Part shown: positions 12,676-23,920 of the stretch, one piece after another
How positions within the stretch are numbered: the stretch's first letter is position 1
Layout: every line of letters begins with the position of its first letter
NCBI RefSeq assembly: GCF_001522545.3
Contig: NC_031769.1
Span: 76,131,216-76,195,215, forward strand
Length of the DNA: 64,000 nt
Reading direction: 5' to 3'
DNA from: Parus major
Taxonomy: Eukaryota; Chordata; Aves; Passeriformes; Paridae
Translations under genes and position numbers: made by a program
The notes under the pieces: generated by a model
Told to the model about the DNA's origin: nothing
What the model saw: only the letters and a program-made list of their open reading frames with translations
The model's database searches: none

Positions 12676-13140
12676 AGCTCTTAAAAGCATCCAAAGAAGG
12701 GGCAAGAAGAAGATGAAGGCCCTGAAGGGGAAGCTGTATGAGTAGTGGCTAATGTCACTTGGCCTGTTTGGCCTGGAGGAGACTGAGGGGAGATCTCCTT
12801 GCAGCCTTCAACACCCTCATGAGGGGAAACAGAGGGGCAAGTACCAGTCTCTTCACTTTTGTGACCTGTGACAGGATTTGAGGAAACAATATGAGGTTGA
12901 GTCAGGGAAAGTTTAGGCTGGATATTAGAAAAAAGGTTTTTTCCCCCAAGAGGGTGGTTGAGCACTGGAACAGGCTTCCCCAGAAAACACCAATTGGTCA
13001 CAGCATCAATCCTGTCAGAATACAAGAAACATTTGGACAACACACTCATGCACATGGTGTGACTCTTGGTCCTGTGCAGGGCCAAGTGCTGGACTTTGAT
13101 GATCCTTGTGGATCCCTTACAACTCATCATATTTTATGAA
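12676..13140 (+). mobile_element. CR1 LINE 3' end, plus strand
   Basis: Matches the CR1 3' coding end and UTR: 'tttggcctggagga', 'gaggggagatctcc', 'ttaggctggatattag', 'gagggtggttgagcactgg', 'caggcttcccc', 'cacatggtgtgactcttgg', 'gatgatccttgtggatccc'. It ends just before a degraded 'atattttatga' tail. The open frames on both strands here (12681-13130 minus, 12891-13139 plus) are accidents of this repeat. The wording resembles the CR1 subfamily with a 'gatgatccttgtgggtccc' end, a different one from the copy at 3280-4455. Confidence 0.9.
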
Positions 13141-13167
13141 AGTTAGTTTTTTGTCACAATTTTAAAA

Positions 13168-13322
13168 ATCTTAGAATTATAGCATATCTGGGGTCTGGAA
13201 TGCATCTTAAAGACCATCTGGTCCCAATCCCTGTTGCAGGGACACCTCTCACTAAACAAGATTACTCCAGGACTTATCCAACCTGGCTTTTAACACTATC
13301 ATTGCTGGGGCTTCAAAAGTTT
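13168..13322 (-). mobile_element. Short CR1 3' terminus, minus strand
   Basis: The plus strand shows the complement of a CR1 end: 'ttagaattatagcatatctggg', 'cttaaagaccatctggtccc', 'ctgttgcagggacacctctcacta', 'tccaacctggctttt'. Only about 150 bases remain. It lies tail to tail with the plus-strand CR1 ending at 13140. Confidence 0.85.
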
Positions 13323-14912
13323 AGTTCAGATTAAAAGTTTCACATGTAACCATCTCCTACATTGAACTACCACTGAAATGCATTTATAATGGATATTCCA
13401 TAAATTAAAATTATACAGATATTATCTGTTTCCTCCAGAGTATCAAAATTTTTACACAGAAAACACACATTCCTGATAAGTTTCAAAATGTGTCAATTAC
13501 CACATGCTTATGGATTATTTTTTTTCTATTATTTCTATGTTAAAATGCCTTTCTTAAAATGCTAGGAAAATACATTACACTTAAATGATATTTGAAGTTA
13601 AAATCCTTGGCTTGCTTCTGCATGGGCTCTGAACTTCTCTGTTTCCGTATTTCAGCTGAATCCGGTGGTCTTTGACAAATTGCATTTGTCTCATAGTCAA
13701 GAAATTACACAGCTGTTCACAAAAGAGATAAAAGGAATGGTAGAACATTGCAAGTCTTGCCAATTCATCTAAGGTATTAGTGGGATCATCTTTAAAGAGC
13801 AAGTGATCATACTAGCTTAGTATTATTTAATCCCTGGAAAAGTCAGGATTTGGAAATACTCACACTCAAGTCCTTTCACTAAAGTCTGATTATAGAGAGA
13901 AGATATTTTTAGTCATTAATGACTTGGCTTGGTTTTAAAACAAATTCTAGATGATAAAATCACTTCAAAGCTACATGGCAAAAGTATATATCCCAATATA
14001 AAAATGAAGCCTATATTTAGAGATCTTTGTACTTATTTAAGCTCCTATTAATTATTCAGAAGCTTAGAAGAAATTCCCAAAAATGTCAAAATAATTCTAT
14101 CTTTCATTTATCAGTGTCTACAGTTCTTTGATAGTATCTATTAAACAGATAAATGCTGATGGCATTTGAAGAAACAGGCTCATTGTTCTTGATGCAATTG
14201 AGGTAAATAAGAAGCGTTTTGCAAGGATTTTATTTAATTTACATTACTACAGGTATTTACATTTTAAATAGAATTGAGGATTCCAAAACATAAATTTGTC
14301 TGACTAAAAAAAAATTAAATATTTAATAAAATAATTAATAATAATTATAATAGTATATATGATAATATAATTTTTAAAATAACTATTTTTTAAACACTTC
14401 TATTTGTAATTCATGTCTCAGGATTTTTTTCATTCTATACAGTGAATACTTTAAAATTATCTGCATGCTCCCTTCTTCACTGAATATAATTTTTAAGTTA
14501 GATAATGTTAGCACTATCCAATCTTACTTGCCCATAAAACTATGATATTAAAACATAAACATACAAAACTAGTTTATCTAAAAGTTAATGTCAAAGTAAT
14601 TTTTTGTTTAGTGCTAATGTCCTCACATACATGTAAAAGGAATACTGAGCTCTCCCAGAGACTATGAACTCACTGAACTTCTGTGTAATGCACTACACAC
14701 ACACATATACAAGGTGCAGATATTAGGAGCTGTCAAATTCCATTCATTGATTTAAAAGTTGTTGGCTTCCAGTGATTAATTTAACAATTATATCAATTAT
14801 TTTCTCTAAAGTACTGCATCCAGCATTTCCTACTCCATTGAAAGGTCAGCAAAGGCTTAATTTCATAACTATTGTGGCGTTTAACTAAGTGAGCAAATTT
14901 TAACATCATACA
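13323..14912. other. Non-coding sequence with an AT-rich tract
   Basis: No gene or known repeat recognised. At about 14305-14400 the sequence is almost pure A/T (ATTAATAATAATTATAATAG-like), an AT-rich low-complexity tract. Confidence 0.65.
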
Positions 14913-14920
14913 ATGGTCTT

Positions 14921-15370
14921 TTGTTTCAGCCAGACACTTATTCTTCTGCTGTGGGCACAGCAGCCTCATCATCTTCTTTTCTTACTTTTACAATTTATGT
15001 TTGTATGTTTCATACTTCTACCAGCAAGAAAACCATCCCATATAGACTTTACTCAACTCCTGTCAAGATCAGTGAATATTCTGCTCTTGATCTGAGAGCT
15101 GTTGTTGAGCTGGATATTCCTTCTAAAACAATCATACATTATCCAGTTTCTAGTAGTTTTATATTATTTGGAATTAATACTAGTTTTTATGATTTTTTTC
15201 ATACCCTACTTGGTGCTGTAGAAGATGAGCCAGCTCCCCACAGAATTCAGCTACCTGATGTTTATGACTTATATTGGATAGCTCTTGTCTGTACAATTAT
15301 CATCAGAATGGATGTATTATTTCAGGCACAAACAGGAGTGAAAGTGATGATCTGTTATTTGTGGTCATAG
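14921..15370 (+). other. 149-codon open frame of unknown origin, possible exon or decayed dUTPase-like relic
   Basis: The longest non-repeat open frame in the window. It has no ATG: the first residue is a TTG, and the frame is open further upstream, so it would have to be an internal exon or a relic. A good splice-acceptor context (cttttgtttcag) ends at 14929, with a possible branch-point sequence about 45 bases upstream. Codon choice looks plausible for coding DNA. By eye, residues 54-60 (SALDLRA) followed by IPSKTIIHYP, and residues 97-102 (LGAVED), echo the order of dUTPase motifs 1 and 3 as found in some retroviral proteins. Spacing is several residues too short and the serine-rich motif 2 is not recognisable. 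The C-terminal half has a hydrophobic stretch (YWIALVCTIII). I cannot name it. It could be chance, an old retroelement fragment or an unannotated exon. Confidence 0.25.
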
Positions 15371-15621
15371 TTACATGTGGAGAACTATGTGGAGAACAAT
15401 GTCATAGAAAAATAATCCTCATCTTTGGTCTTGCCTCTTTACAACAAACTTTTCATTAACACAAATGCATTACTTGACAATTCTCACGTTAAAAACCATA
15501 GGCTTGTGTTTTTATGAAGAGGCACCACAGAGAGATTCCAGTATGTTCTCTGAAATTATCACAGCAAGTTAGCTGGATACTGTTCTGTATTATTTAATTG
15601 AGAAGGAAAATAATTTGATAA

Positions 15622-15626
15622 GTTTC
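15622..15626. repeat. Target-site duplication, left copy (GTTTC)
   Basis: This five-base sequence directly precedes the LTR start TGTCCTGG and is repeated exactly after the LTR end at 16310-16314. Confidence 0.85.
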
Positions 15627-16309
15627 TGTCCTGGTTTGGGACAAATTTGGGAGGAAACCTCCAAAGGGGTCCCTCTAGAAAGCAAATTCAAGCAACCCCT
15701 CCCTCACCTCTTTGGGAGACATAAACCTTCTGTGAGAAAAGTGGAAAAAACCTGTTATTTAACAAGCAAAATATTCATAAGCATAAAAAATGATTATTAA
15801 ACAATAAATCCTCTTGTTCTGAAGAGACAACAAATTCAGAAAGTCTTTATGTAGTTCAGAGAGAGTCCTCTGTGGTGTTTCTTGGCTCACTGAGTATCTC
15901 TCAGTCCCACTGGCTCTGGAATGCAGCGTCCTGGGCCCTGGTGGGCACAGGTGTGAGCTCCCAGTGTTTTTCTCGGTTTTCTGTCCATAGCCGATTTGAA
16001 CAGTTCAGGAAAAGAAAAAGCCACAGACGAGGGAACTTATCTGCCTCAGCTTATTAAAAAAACCCCTAAAAGCCAAGGAGAGCTCTCTCCGGCTCCCTGT
16101 CCATGCTGCAGACAACAGTCACCAAGGGAGAGAGAGATGAAGCACTTATCTCTCTGGTTTTGAATGCAACCATGAAAAAATTCCACCACTTTCCCTTCTC
16201 CCTTCCACCCTTTGCTCTCAGATTTAGTCTTAAAAGCACAGAACTCAATATCCAGCATAAGCAGAACAGACAGCTGGGGATACAAGCATCATAAAGTCAC
16301 CCTAGGACA
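15627..16309 (-). mobile_element. Solo LTR of an avian endogenous retrovirus (family A, copy 1)
   Basis: A 683-bp element beginning TGTCCTGG and ending CCTAGGACA. Its ends form a short inverted repeat (TGTCCT...AGGACA), and it is flanked by exact 5-bp duplications GTTTC. No gag, pol or env and no second LTR is nearby, so it is a solo LTR left by recombination. A second, diverged copy of the same family is at 49404-50036. The minus orientation is tentative: in the sister copy an AATAAA lies near the 3' end on that strand. The short open frames inside (for example 15872-16057 and 16046-16294) are LTR sequence, not genes. Confidence 0.85.
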
Positions 16310-16314
16310 GTTTC
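16310..16314. repeat. Target-site duplication, right copy (GTTTC)
   Basis: Exact repeat of 15622-15626, which fixes the LTR boundaries. Confidence 0.85.
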
Positions 16315-19300
16315 TTAGCTAAAATTCACAGAGAAGAAAACTTTGGGTTAGAAACACATGTGAAAGATATAAACAGACATTTCTCTTTTCCCTGTGGATT
16401 CCAACAATACTTTCCTAATCAGAAAACTGTATATTTCATGGAGTTAAAAAAAAAAAAAAATCAATTAAATTGAAAAATTGAAAAAGGTTTCAATGGTTTC
16501 TATATTCTAAATGGTTCATCCTCTATCTGAAATACGAATCAGACCTATTCTGTGTTGGCAGATGCTGTGGGTCTCCCTCTGGCTTATGAAATACTCGAAT
16601 CAGAGCTATAGGAAAAGTTAATGGGAAATTACCGTTTTTTCCCAAGGAAATTCAGGACTGGATCAAAGGTGATGTGATTGAAACTTTACAGGAAAAATAT
16701 TGTTATTCATATTTTAGGAGGAAAGAAGTCCCGTTCTTTTTACAGTCATCTACAATGGCAATTTGAACTCTTATTTTTCCCAAGGTGTTTTCTTTCTAAC
16801 AGTTGATACCTGGACATGGACATTAAGTAAAAATGAAAGAAAAAATCCTTTCACACAAGCTCGTATTATTGACAGTAGCATTCTGACACAGATATAAATT
16901 ATATTTAGGATTCTAAAACTGGTATTCAGGAAAAATTTCAGAAACTATCAAAGAAAGTGGTAAGTGTTAAATGACAAAGGAAAGGGTAGATTCATTTTTG
17001 TGCACCATACTTAAATTAATATCAATGAATATTGCTGTTCATTTAGTTCATGTATTTCTTACTGATGAGCTATCAAGGCAGGCAAGCTACTAAGTGAATT
17101 CTTGTCCTCTTTTAATACATGTATAAAGAAATAATTTAAATAAATATAGCAGGAAGGCACATGACTTAAGATACCTTTAGTAAATACATGATCAGCAAAG
17201 TCTTAGATTGTCTGTTGAGTTACCATTTGTTCACACATCATACAACCATACATCCCAATCACAATTTTCCCCAAATGGTAGCCTCTCTTTTTGCCTGAAT
17301 CACTTCCATCCAACTGGGAAAACTACCACTACATGACACAGAACTTCTCTGAGTGTCAGCTGGAGACACACATCATTATCAGAAACCACGTACATTTGCA
17401 GATCATTTATGGCATGACCTACAGGGGAAAAAAATAAATTCTTTTTCATTTTAGACCAAAAAGAAGTAGAAACTCTAAAAAAGGGGGGTCAGTAACATGG
17501 CCAAAATAGATTCTTAGCATGTGTCACTACTGAATTAATTCAGCATTCGTGTTTAGTTTTATTCTGTTGTGTTCATTGTTTGGTTTTGTTATGCTCATTG
17601 TTTGGTTTTGGTTTAGCTTTATTCTAAATAAATTTACTATATGTTTTCAAAATGTACAAATTGTTGGCTGGTCAGAGGTAAGTCTGCAGAGTTGTGTCAG
17701 CATGCCAGAAATATTATTTTTTTTAAATACTGTATGTTTTTATCTGTAGTAGATGTTCAGTCAGATTCAGCACTGATGCAGAAAAAAGTGTTAGCATGTT
17801 AACAAATAATTATATTATTTTTTGTCTATAGAAATATATATGTTTTAGTGGGTTCTGGTGCTGCTTTTTTCTTTCAAATAAACTATTATTGTGTACCTTT
17901 TTGTGGCTTTTCTGTCTTTGTTTGTTTTGGGGAGTTTTGGGTTTTTTTTGGAGGGGGTTACATTTGGTTTTGGGGTTTGTTTTTTTTTTTGTTTTTGGAT
18001 TGGTTTTTTTTGTGACAATTTTAATGGAATAGCTCAACTCTCTGTGGGGTTTGTTTTAGGAGAAAACATCTGTTGAAGAGAGTTCTCCATTCTGCAGAGA
18101 AACCATTTAACTTCATTGGTGGGACTCCAGAGGTTTAGTTTGCCCGTTAAATTTGATGACACTAGAAGACTACTATAACTTGGAGTAATAAAGTGCTTAA
18201 AATTTTGATTGCTTTTCAAGTTTCAAAATTTATAGAAATAAACAGATTTTCTGTGTCCAGGCAAATAAAACCTTGAGCAACCTGGTCCAAGTTGAGCAGC
18301 TTTTAACAGCAGCTTGGGCTCTCTGGCTTCAAGTTCCTTTTTGGTTCCTCCTTTTCAATGATTGGGTTCCAAATGTTTAAAAACTCATCCTTTCATAACC
18401 TTGAAGATTTTAAACATTTTCCAATATTTGTATTTTCTGGTAAATCCAAAATTTTAACTAAATTTTCTGAAGTCATTATTATTTTGTATAAAGAAAACAG
18501 TTTAAAAAATAAGAAAAAAAGTTATAATTGAGTCCCATTTTACTCTGACAGCATAATTTGATCTAATTTAGTTCAATTTAGAACAATACTGTGAACATTC
18601 TGACATTATGCTGTGATCATGGAATGCCTTTAGCTTCCTCTCAAGGCAATTTTTCTCCACTCTCAAAGCCACTTTGCCTCCAGCACAGCCTAATGAGTAA
18701 GTTAAACACATGAACTGATCTGGGTGTTCACACTGCAAAAGCTTTTCATTGAATAAAAGGCACTTGAAGTGCTAGTTTTAATGGTTCAAAAGAAACTATA
18801 AAAGATTTATTGGTCCTCTTACCCCTTTGGGCAGTAAAAACTTTGTGGTCACCACTCTTGCATAAAGTTTTCTGCTTTTTGTTCTGACTATTCTGCTTCA
18901 ATAAGAAAGGGCACTTTGAAGTATTTATGTTTGTGAAGAGATGCATTCTGAGTTTAAATAGTGCAGCATGTCCTGTTGGAGTCTGGAACAAGACGAAAAA
19001 AATTCTATGATGACCTTATGCACAGGAGGAAGCCACAAATCCATTAGGTTTCTTTATCATATGGCATGATCCAGAATGCAGGTTATTTCTTGATTTTATT
19101 GTCCTGGTTCCAAAGGGAATGCTCTCAGTAACTCAGCAGGTGCCTGTTTCTGAGTCTTTGGAAGGGTCAGAGAGCAAAGTCATTGTTAGAGTTATAGCAG
19201 CAGGGTCTTGAGATAGCAACAATGTGTTTAAAGCTGTCTTCATCTGGTAAGTGGGTGAGAGTGGCATGACCCTGCAGCCCTGCCTACAGCCCTTAAGATT

Positions 19301-19927
19301 ATAGAACATCTCAGGATTCCTGCACTCCCTATATTCTTCTGGTTTGCAACGGTTTTACTTGTCTTGAGGGCGAGGTAAGAGTTTGTTTCTCTGAATGACA
19401 CATTTATCCTGTTGAGCTCAGATTTCATTATTGTGGTGATCTGTGACACTTCACAGCTTGTGTCTATGACTGGCAGGGGCTCCCAGGTAAGATGGAAATC
19501 TTTTATGGAAAAATGGAAAATAGTGTTTTCTTTATATTACTTTTCATAGTGGATCAGACTCTTTGTCTCCTAAAATAAAAGAGTAGTACACAAAGAAAAT
19601 TAATTTTAGATGCTTTCTTCATAGATTTAATTGTCTACTAGTTTAATTTCTATATGTAATGAGCATACTTCATCAGCTGAGCTTATTTTTTTTTAACTCT
19701 ATTTATTGCACAGGACCAGGAAGCAGTACAATTAGTCTTTTCTTACTGAAGTAAGAGGTGGCTCTGGAGAGACTCTCTAGGTGATGTTCAAGTGCACAAA
19801 ACATGTGGGATGTATCCAGCTTTCACGGTATATTTCTGAACTGTTTTACTGAAATATGTTATTCTACAGTAACTTGTGTAACTGTACACAAGTCCCGTTA
19901 CAAATTTAAGGGGAAAGTGCTATAAAA
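16315..19927. other. Non-coding sequence with low-complexity tracts
   Basis: No gene is supported. There is a 15-base A run at 16446-16460. Sequences resembling strong splice donors (gaggtaagag near 19372, cccaggtaagat near 19481) occur, but no coding frame joins them. Confidence 0.6.
17885..18015. repeat. T/G-rich low-complexity tract
   Basis: About 130 bases made of T runs broken by single or paired G (TTTGTTTTGGGG, GGTTTTTTTTG and similar). The complementary strand gives the lysine/proline/threonine-rich false frame at 17810-18037. Confidence 0.85.
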
Positions 19928-19950
19928 AACTGAATCACAGAATCACACAT
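19928..19950 (-). repeat. Possible CR1-tail octamers (GAATCACA)
   Basis: Two GAATCACA units sit here, resembling the minus-strand form of the CR1 tail octamer. No CR1 body follows, so it may be a remnant or coincidence. Confidence 0.3.
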
Positions 19951-19965
19951 TAGTATTTTTCTCTG

Positions 19966-20396
19966 TTGTCCTGGGTAGAGAGGGAAAAGATTTTGGAGTT
20001 TAATTCTGTACCACCCACATTATGGCAAGGAGGTACGGTTTCAGCAGAAAATGTTAAGTCCTGGGAAGCCAGAAGTGGAGTCAGTCTTACCTCCACTATG
20101 GGAAAAAAGAGACTGTTCCTTTTAACATGCAGCAAGCTGCAATTGCTGATACTCTTGCTGAAGTCTTGGAAGAAGGGGCAGCTATTGCTACTGCTGCTAC
20201 TGCTGCTGCTACTGTCAAAGTCACAGTGCCTGCCAGGACCTCTGCCAACCCAAGGGGAAGGGAGCCCTTCTACCATTGGCTGTTTCTTTGCTCATTGGGA
20301 ATACATAGGAAAATAAGTTACTTAAATTCATTTGGCAAGCAAGATGTGTACAAAACTAAGCTACTCAGAACACTTGAAACTATCTTGTCTAGCTAG
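19966..20396 (+). other. Overlapping open frames over a CTG/CTA trinucleotide run, function unknown
   Basis: Two plus-strand frames (19966-20316 and 20127-20396) and one minus-strand frame (19950-20276) are open across an imperfect trinucleotide repeat at 20186-20213. In one plus frame the repeat reads as polyleucine, in the other as alanine/threonine, and on the minus strand as serine. The openness of three frames is explained by the repeat, which has no stop codon in those frames. I recognise no domain and consider a functional gene unlikely. Confidence 0.2.
20186..20213. repeat. Imperfect (CTG/CTA)n trinucleotide repeat
   Basis: About nine consecutive trinucleotides of CTG and CTA, read directly from the sequence. 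Confidence 0.9.
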
Positions 20397-20905
20397 AGAT
20401 ATCTATGACAACTAATTCTATTAACACAGAAGTCTGCAAAAAGGATTATACTATCTGTGAACACAGAAACCTTGTGTCTCCCTAGAACAATACAGTAATA
20501 TTCAATGTGAAAACTCTTTGTGTGACAGGAAACAGATAATACTCTTCAGGAGTATAATTGAAATGGCACATGAAGTATGTTACTTTCAACAACTGTTATA
20601 TTTTACCACACCAATTAGAGAATCTTCTTAATGTAGAAAAAATGTATGTATTCCATCCCATGAAACTGTACCCTACATAGTTTTCTGGACATAGCAGTTC
20701 TTGCACCACACTAAGCAAATTACCCCAGTACGAAATCTTGGATAATATAAGGCAAACTAAAGATATGGCGACATTTATCACTATATCTAAACTTATCAGG
20801 TTTATTCAGGTCTGAAGAAGATGTCTTAGTGATATCATCAGCCATCCAGTATGACAGTTTTAAAGAAAATTTGGACAGGATTTCAAAACAAAGATCACAG
20901 TAGGA

Positions 20906-20953
20906 GATGAGCTCTTCAGGTGCTCATCTTTCAGGTGATGAGCTCTTCAGGTG
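20906..20953. repeat. 31-bp-period direct repeat
   Basis: The 17-mer GATGAGCTCTTCAGGTG occurs exactly at 20906-20922 and 20937-20953. A recent short tandem duplication is the simplest explanation. Confidence 0.95.
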
Positions 20954-22921
20954 TTTGTGATTGATTCCATCTCACTTAAACTCTGGAAGATGCCATGGAT
21001 TCATTCAACAAGTGTTTTCCTGTTCTGCTTTGTTTTCAGTGTAATGAAGGCAAAACCAGCTGGGTCACTAGGAGCAAAGACTTGGCAATTCTGATTTATC
21101 TTTATACAGAAGTTTATGCATTTGTACTTTAGTGAAACCTATGCTAATTGAGTCAGCTGTTCTCTACTACTCATATGATTTTGCATGGCCCAATATTTTG
21201 TCCCCTATCATGCTAAGGGCATATTTTACCCGTTGTTGAAAGGTGGGGTCTTTTAATGTGTGTGTTTTGACACATTAACTTTTTGGCTTGGACATTGTCT
21301 GTAAAATCAAATGTGACATCACAGACCTTTTATCTTACCATTAGTAGATATCTTTTCTTCCATTTCTTAAGAACTTCTGTTACCACTTAAACCATTCAAA
21401 ATCCCTTAGAATTTTTTTTGGAAACTCAGAATTTTTTCAATTCCTAGATAATAAGTGTTCTCATTCTAAAGATTTTCATTGTTGTTCAAATCACTTTTAA
21501 CAGTGTTTTTACAATGATCGTCTAGCTCTCCTTTATATTTTCCTTTGTACATTTTGGCTCACTTTTTCTCATTTTTTCTTCATTACTAACACAACTTGTA
21601 ATAAATTCCTTGACTGTAGTCACATCATAATTTTTACTTTGAATTAATTTATTGTCAGTTCAGACAGACATTGTTTTCATTCATTGTCACAAGAGTTTCT
21701 TGTCCTCTCTCATGTTTATAACACTGTTGCCTCAAACTGAGAATTCAGTTTTGATTGCAAAAGACTCTTGAAGAAATTTGATTTTTCAAATGCTGTACTG
21801 TAATTATTTTTAAATCATTAGGTTTTTTCTTTATATGGGGAGCTGTTAGTTTAGCTTTGTATGCTAACTTTGCCTTTTCCATTTTTTATATCACCCTCAT
21901 CACTACTACCTAAGATTACTGGTCATAATTCCACATTTCTCAGGCACTTTTAGATGTCTTAGGCAGTCAGTTTCAACTGTGGCAAATCTCTCTTTTCTCC
22001 TGAGTACTGTTCTTAATCAAGTCATCCAAAATGACATAAGTTACCCATCATTTTTTGCAGATCTTGAGCACTGCAAGAATCAATGTTCAGTCTGGTAAAC
22101 AGCAAAGAAAGTACTGTGTATCATTCTGAGAACATTTCTGTGAGGAAGGATGGTGATAGCACAGCAACATTCAGCTATTCATTGTGTTATGAATATACAA
22201 TCCTTTTTAGTCTAATAAGTGCAGTCTCCAAGGGTATCTGCAATCTCAGTGGGGAAACTGCTTAAAGCATTTGAATTTTATGTCTCTAAATGTCATGCAT
22301 AAAAAAAGGTCTGTTAACTCACCGTTTATCATTCTTTCAGATAGCAAGTTTAAATAGCAGTTCTCTGATTTGTTTATGAAATAAAAAATGTACACACTCT
22401 ATGACACACTAAAAAAGGACTGGGTTATACCTCTGAGTAACTGAATTTCTCAGCATATTTTGTTTGCATGTGTGGGTTTGTGATAGAACAGACTAAGAAA
22501 AACCCAAACATTTGGAACATAAAGTCAAAATAAAATAGCCCTTCTTTTAAAGTATGGCCTATAAGTCTTCTCATCTTCTACAAAACAGTTGGCATTCTAT
22601 TTCTAGCATTAAATACATAATTTCTTTTAAAAGTTACACAAAATTCAGTCAGAACTACTGATTCATCCACCAATCTGCCAGACAGCAACAAAAGGTAAAA
22701 TCAACAGATCTTTGGACTTAGTTTTCTTTCTTTTTATTGCTTACAATTAATTCAACATCTAGAAAACAGTTTCACTTCATTACTAAAACATTTTCTGAAT
22801 AGTTGAGTAAAACAATATGTGATATGCCATATGTATGACTAAAGTCAAATAACATTTGAAAATTAACATAACTTGATGTTCGTTTGCATTCATTTTTTAA
22901 GACATTTTTTCTTGATTTACT
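20954..22921. other. Non-coding AT-rich sequence
   Basis: No gene, repeat family or RNA recognised. The 60-codon frame at 22083-22265 shows no domain. Confidence 0.65.
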
Positions 22922-23920
22922 TGTAGAAGCCCCTCATTTTACCCTTCATGCCCCTTGCCAGCTTCAACCCCAGGTGGACTTTGACTTTCTAAACCTATCC
23001 CTCTACCTTGAATTGAAAGACAGGTGTCTGCTAAGGAAGGCAGGAGCCTCCCTTGGAATGGAAAATGTAAATACCCTCCCTCCAAATTATAATTTTATAA
23101 TTAAGGAGTTCTCAGCAACTATATGAGAATAGGAATAACAGTTCTTTACTGGTATGTATAACAAAGCAAACAAACAACAACAACAGCATTAACACCAAAC
23201 AGAACAGGAACCCAGCAACACCTTCCCGGCCACAGGCATTCCCCCTCAGTGCAGTTCTGGGCACAGCCAGCAGGGGCGCTGGTGGCTCCGGGCTGGGCAG
23301 GCAGGTGCAGTGATTCCCCCGCGGCTGCAGGGGGCGCTGTAGAGCGTGTTCAGGGAGCACGCGGTGATGGCCACTTTGTCCAAGATGGGAAAAGGAGAGG
23401 CTTTGCTTCAGAAACTCCTCAAAGTCACTCCCGGTGCCCCAGCAGGACTCTCGGAAGCAATAAGCTGGGATGGCAGGATGTCTTGGCAGGCAGGGGGTGC
23501 AGGGCTACAGTGCAGTGAAACCCAGAGCAGTGCTGAAGAAGTAAGTGGTGGGGTCAGGACAGCGGTGGTCGGGCTCTGAGCAGGGCAGGGAGAGGTGAAC
23601 TCAGGATCCTGGGCACCCGAGCATATAGGGATATGTTCCAGTTGAGTGGCTGCTCTCATGAGCAGAGGCTCATCCCACGGCAGAAGAAGCACCTCTGGGC
23701 TGGGCTCCAGCAGCAACAGTGAATTCCCTTCCCTTGCCTAAGTAGCAGCAGCAGCTCCAGCTGCCTTCCTCCACAGCCAAGAGAGAGAGACCAGCTGCCC
23801 CAGCCCTGTCGTCTACCTGCCCAATTCTCCTGGTCTCTCTGTCCTCGGAGAGAAATTCCCAGATAAGAGAAGTGCAACCAGATGCCCTGCTCCCCATGTG
23901 GAAGGGTGGCCACTTCTATT
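22922..23920 (-). mobile_element. Probable LTR of an avian endogenous retrovirus, GC-rich, edges approximate
   Basis: About 1 kb with a sharply GC-rich core (23.2-23.9 kb) in an otherwise AT-rich region. The left end reads TGTAGAAG and the right end CTTCTATT, giving a degraded inverted terminal pair with TAGAAG/CTTCTA conserved. Blocks such as 'ggaataacagttctttact' and 'cagttctgggcacagc' resemble passerine LTRs I remember. Minus orientation is suggested by a TATATGC-like box (rc of about 23620-23635) and a degenerate poly(A) signal near 23142. Flanks TTTACT and TTTCTT agree at only 4 of 6 positions, so the target duplication is unproven. The many short frames in both strands are by-products of GC richness. 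Confidence 0.6.

Noticed and set aside
12681..13130. 149-codon minus-strand open frame
   Set aside because: It lies antisense within a CR1 3' end and is explained by that repeat.
17810..18037. Lysine/proline-rich 75-codon minus-strand frame
   Set aside because: It is the complement of a T/G-rich low-complexity tract.
23112..23913. Cluster of 75-102-codon frames on both strands
   Set aside because: GC-rich probable LTR; frames overlap on both strands without any recognised domain.
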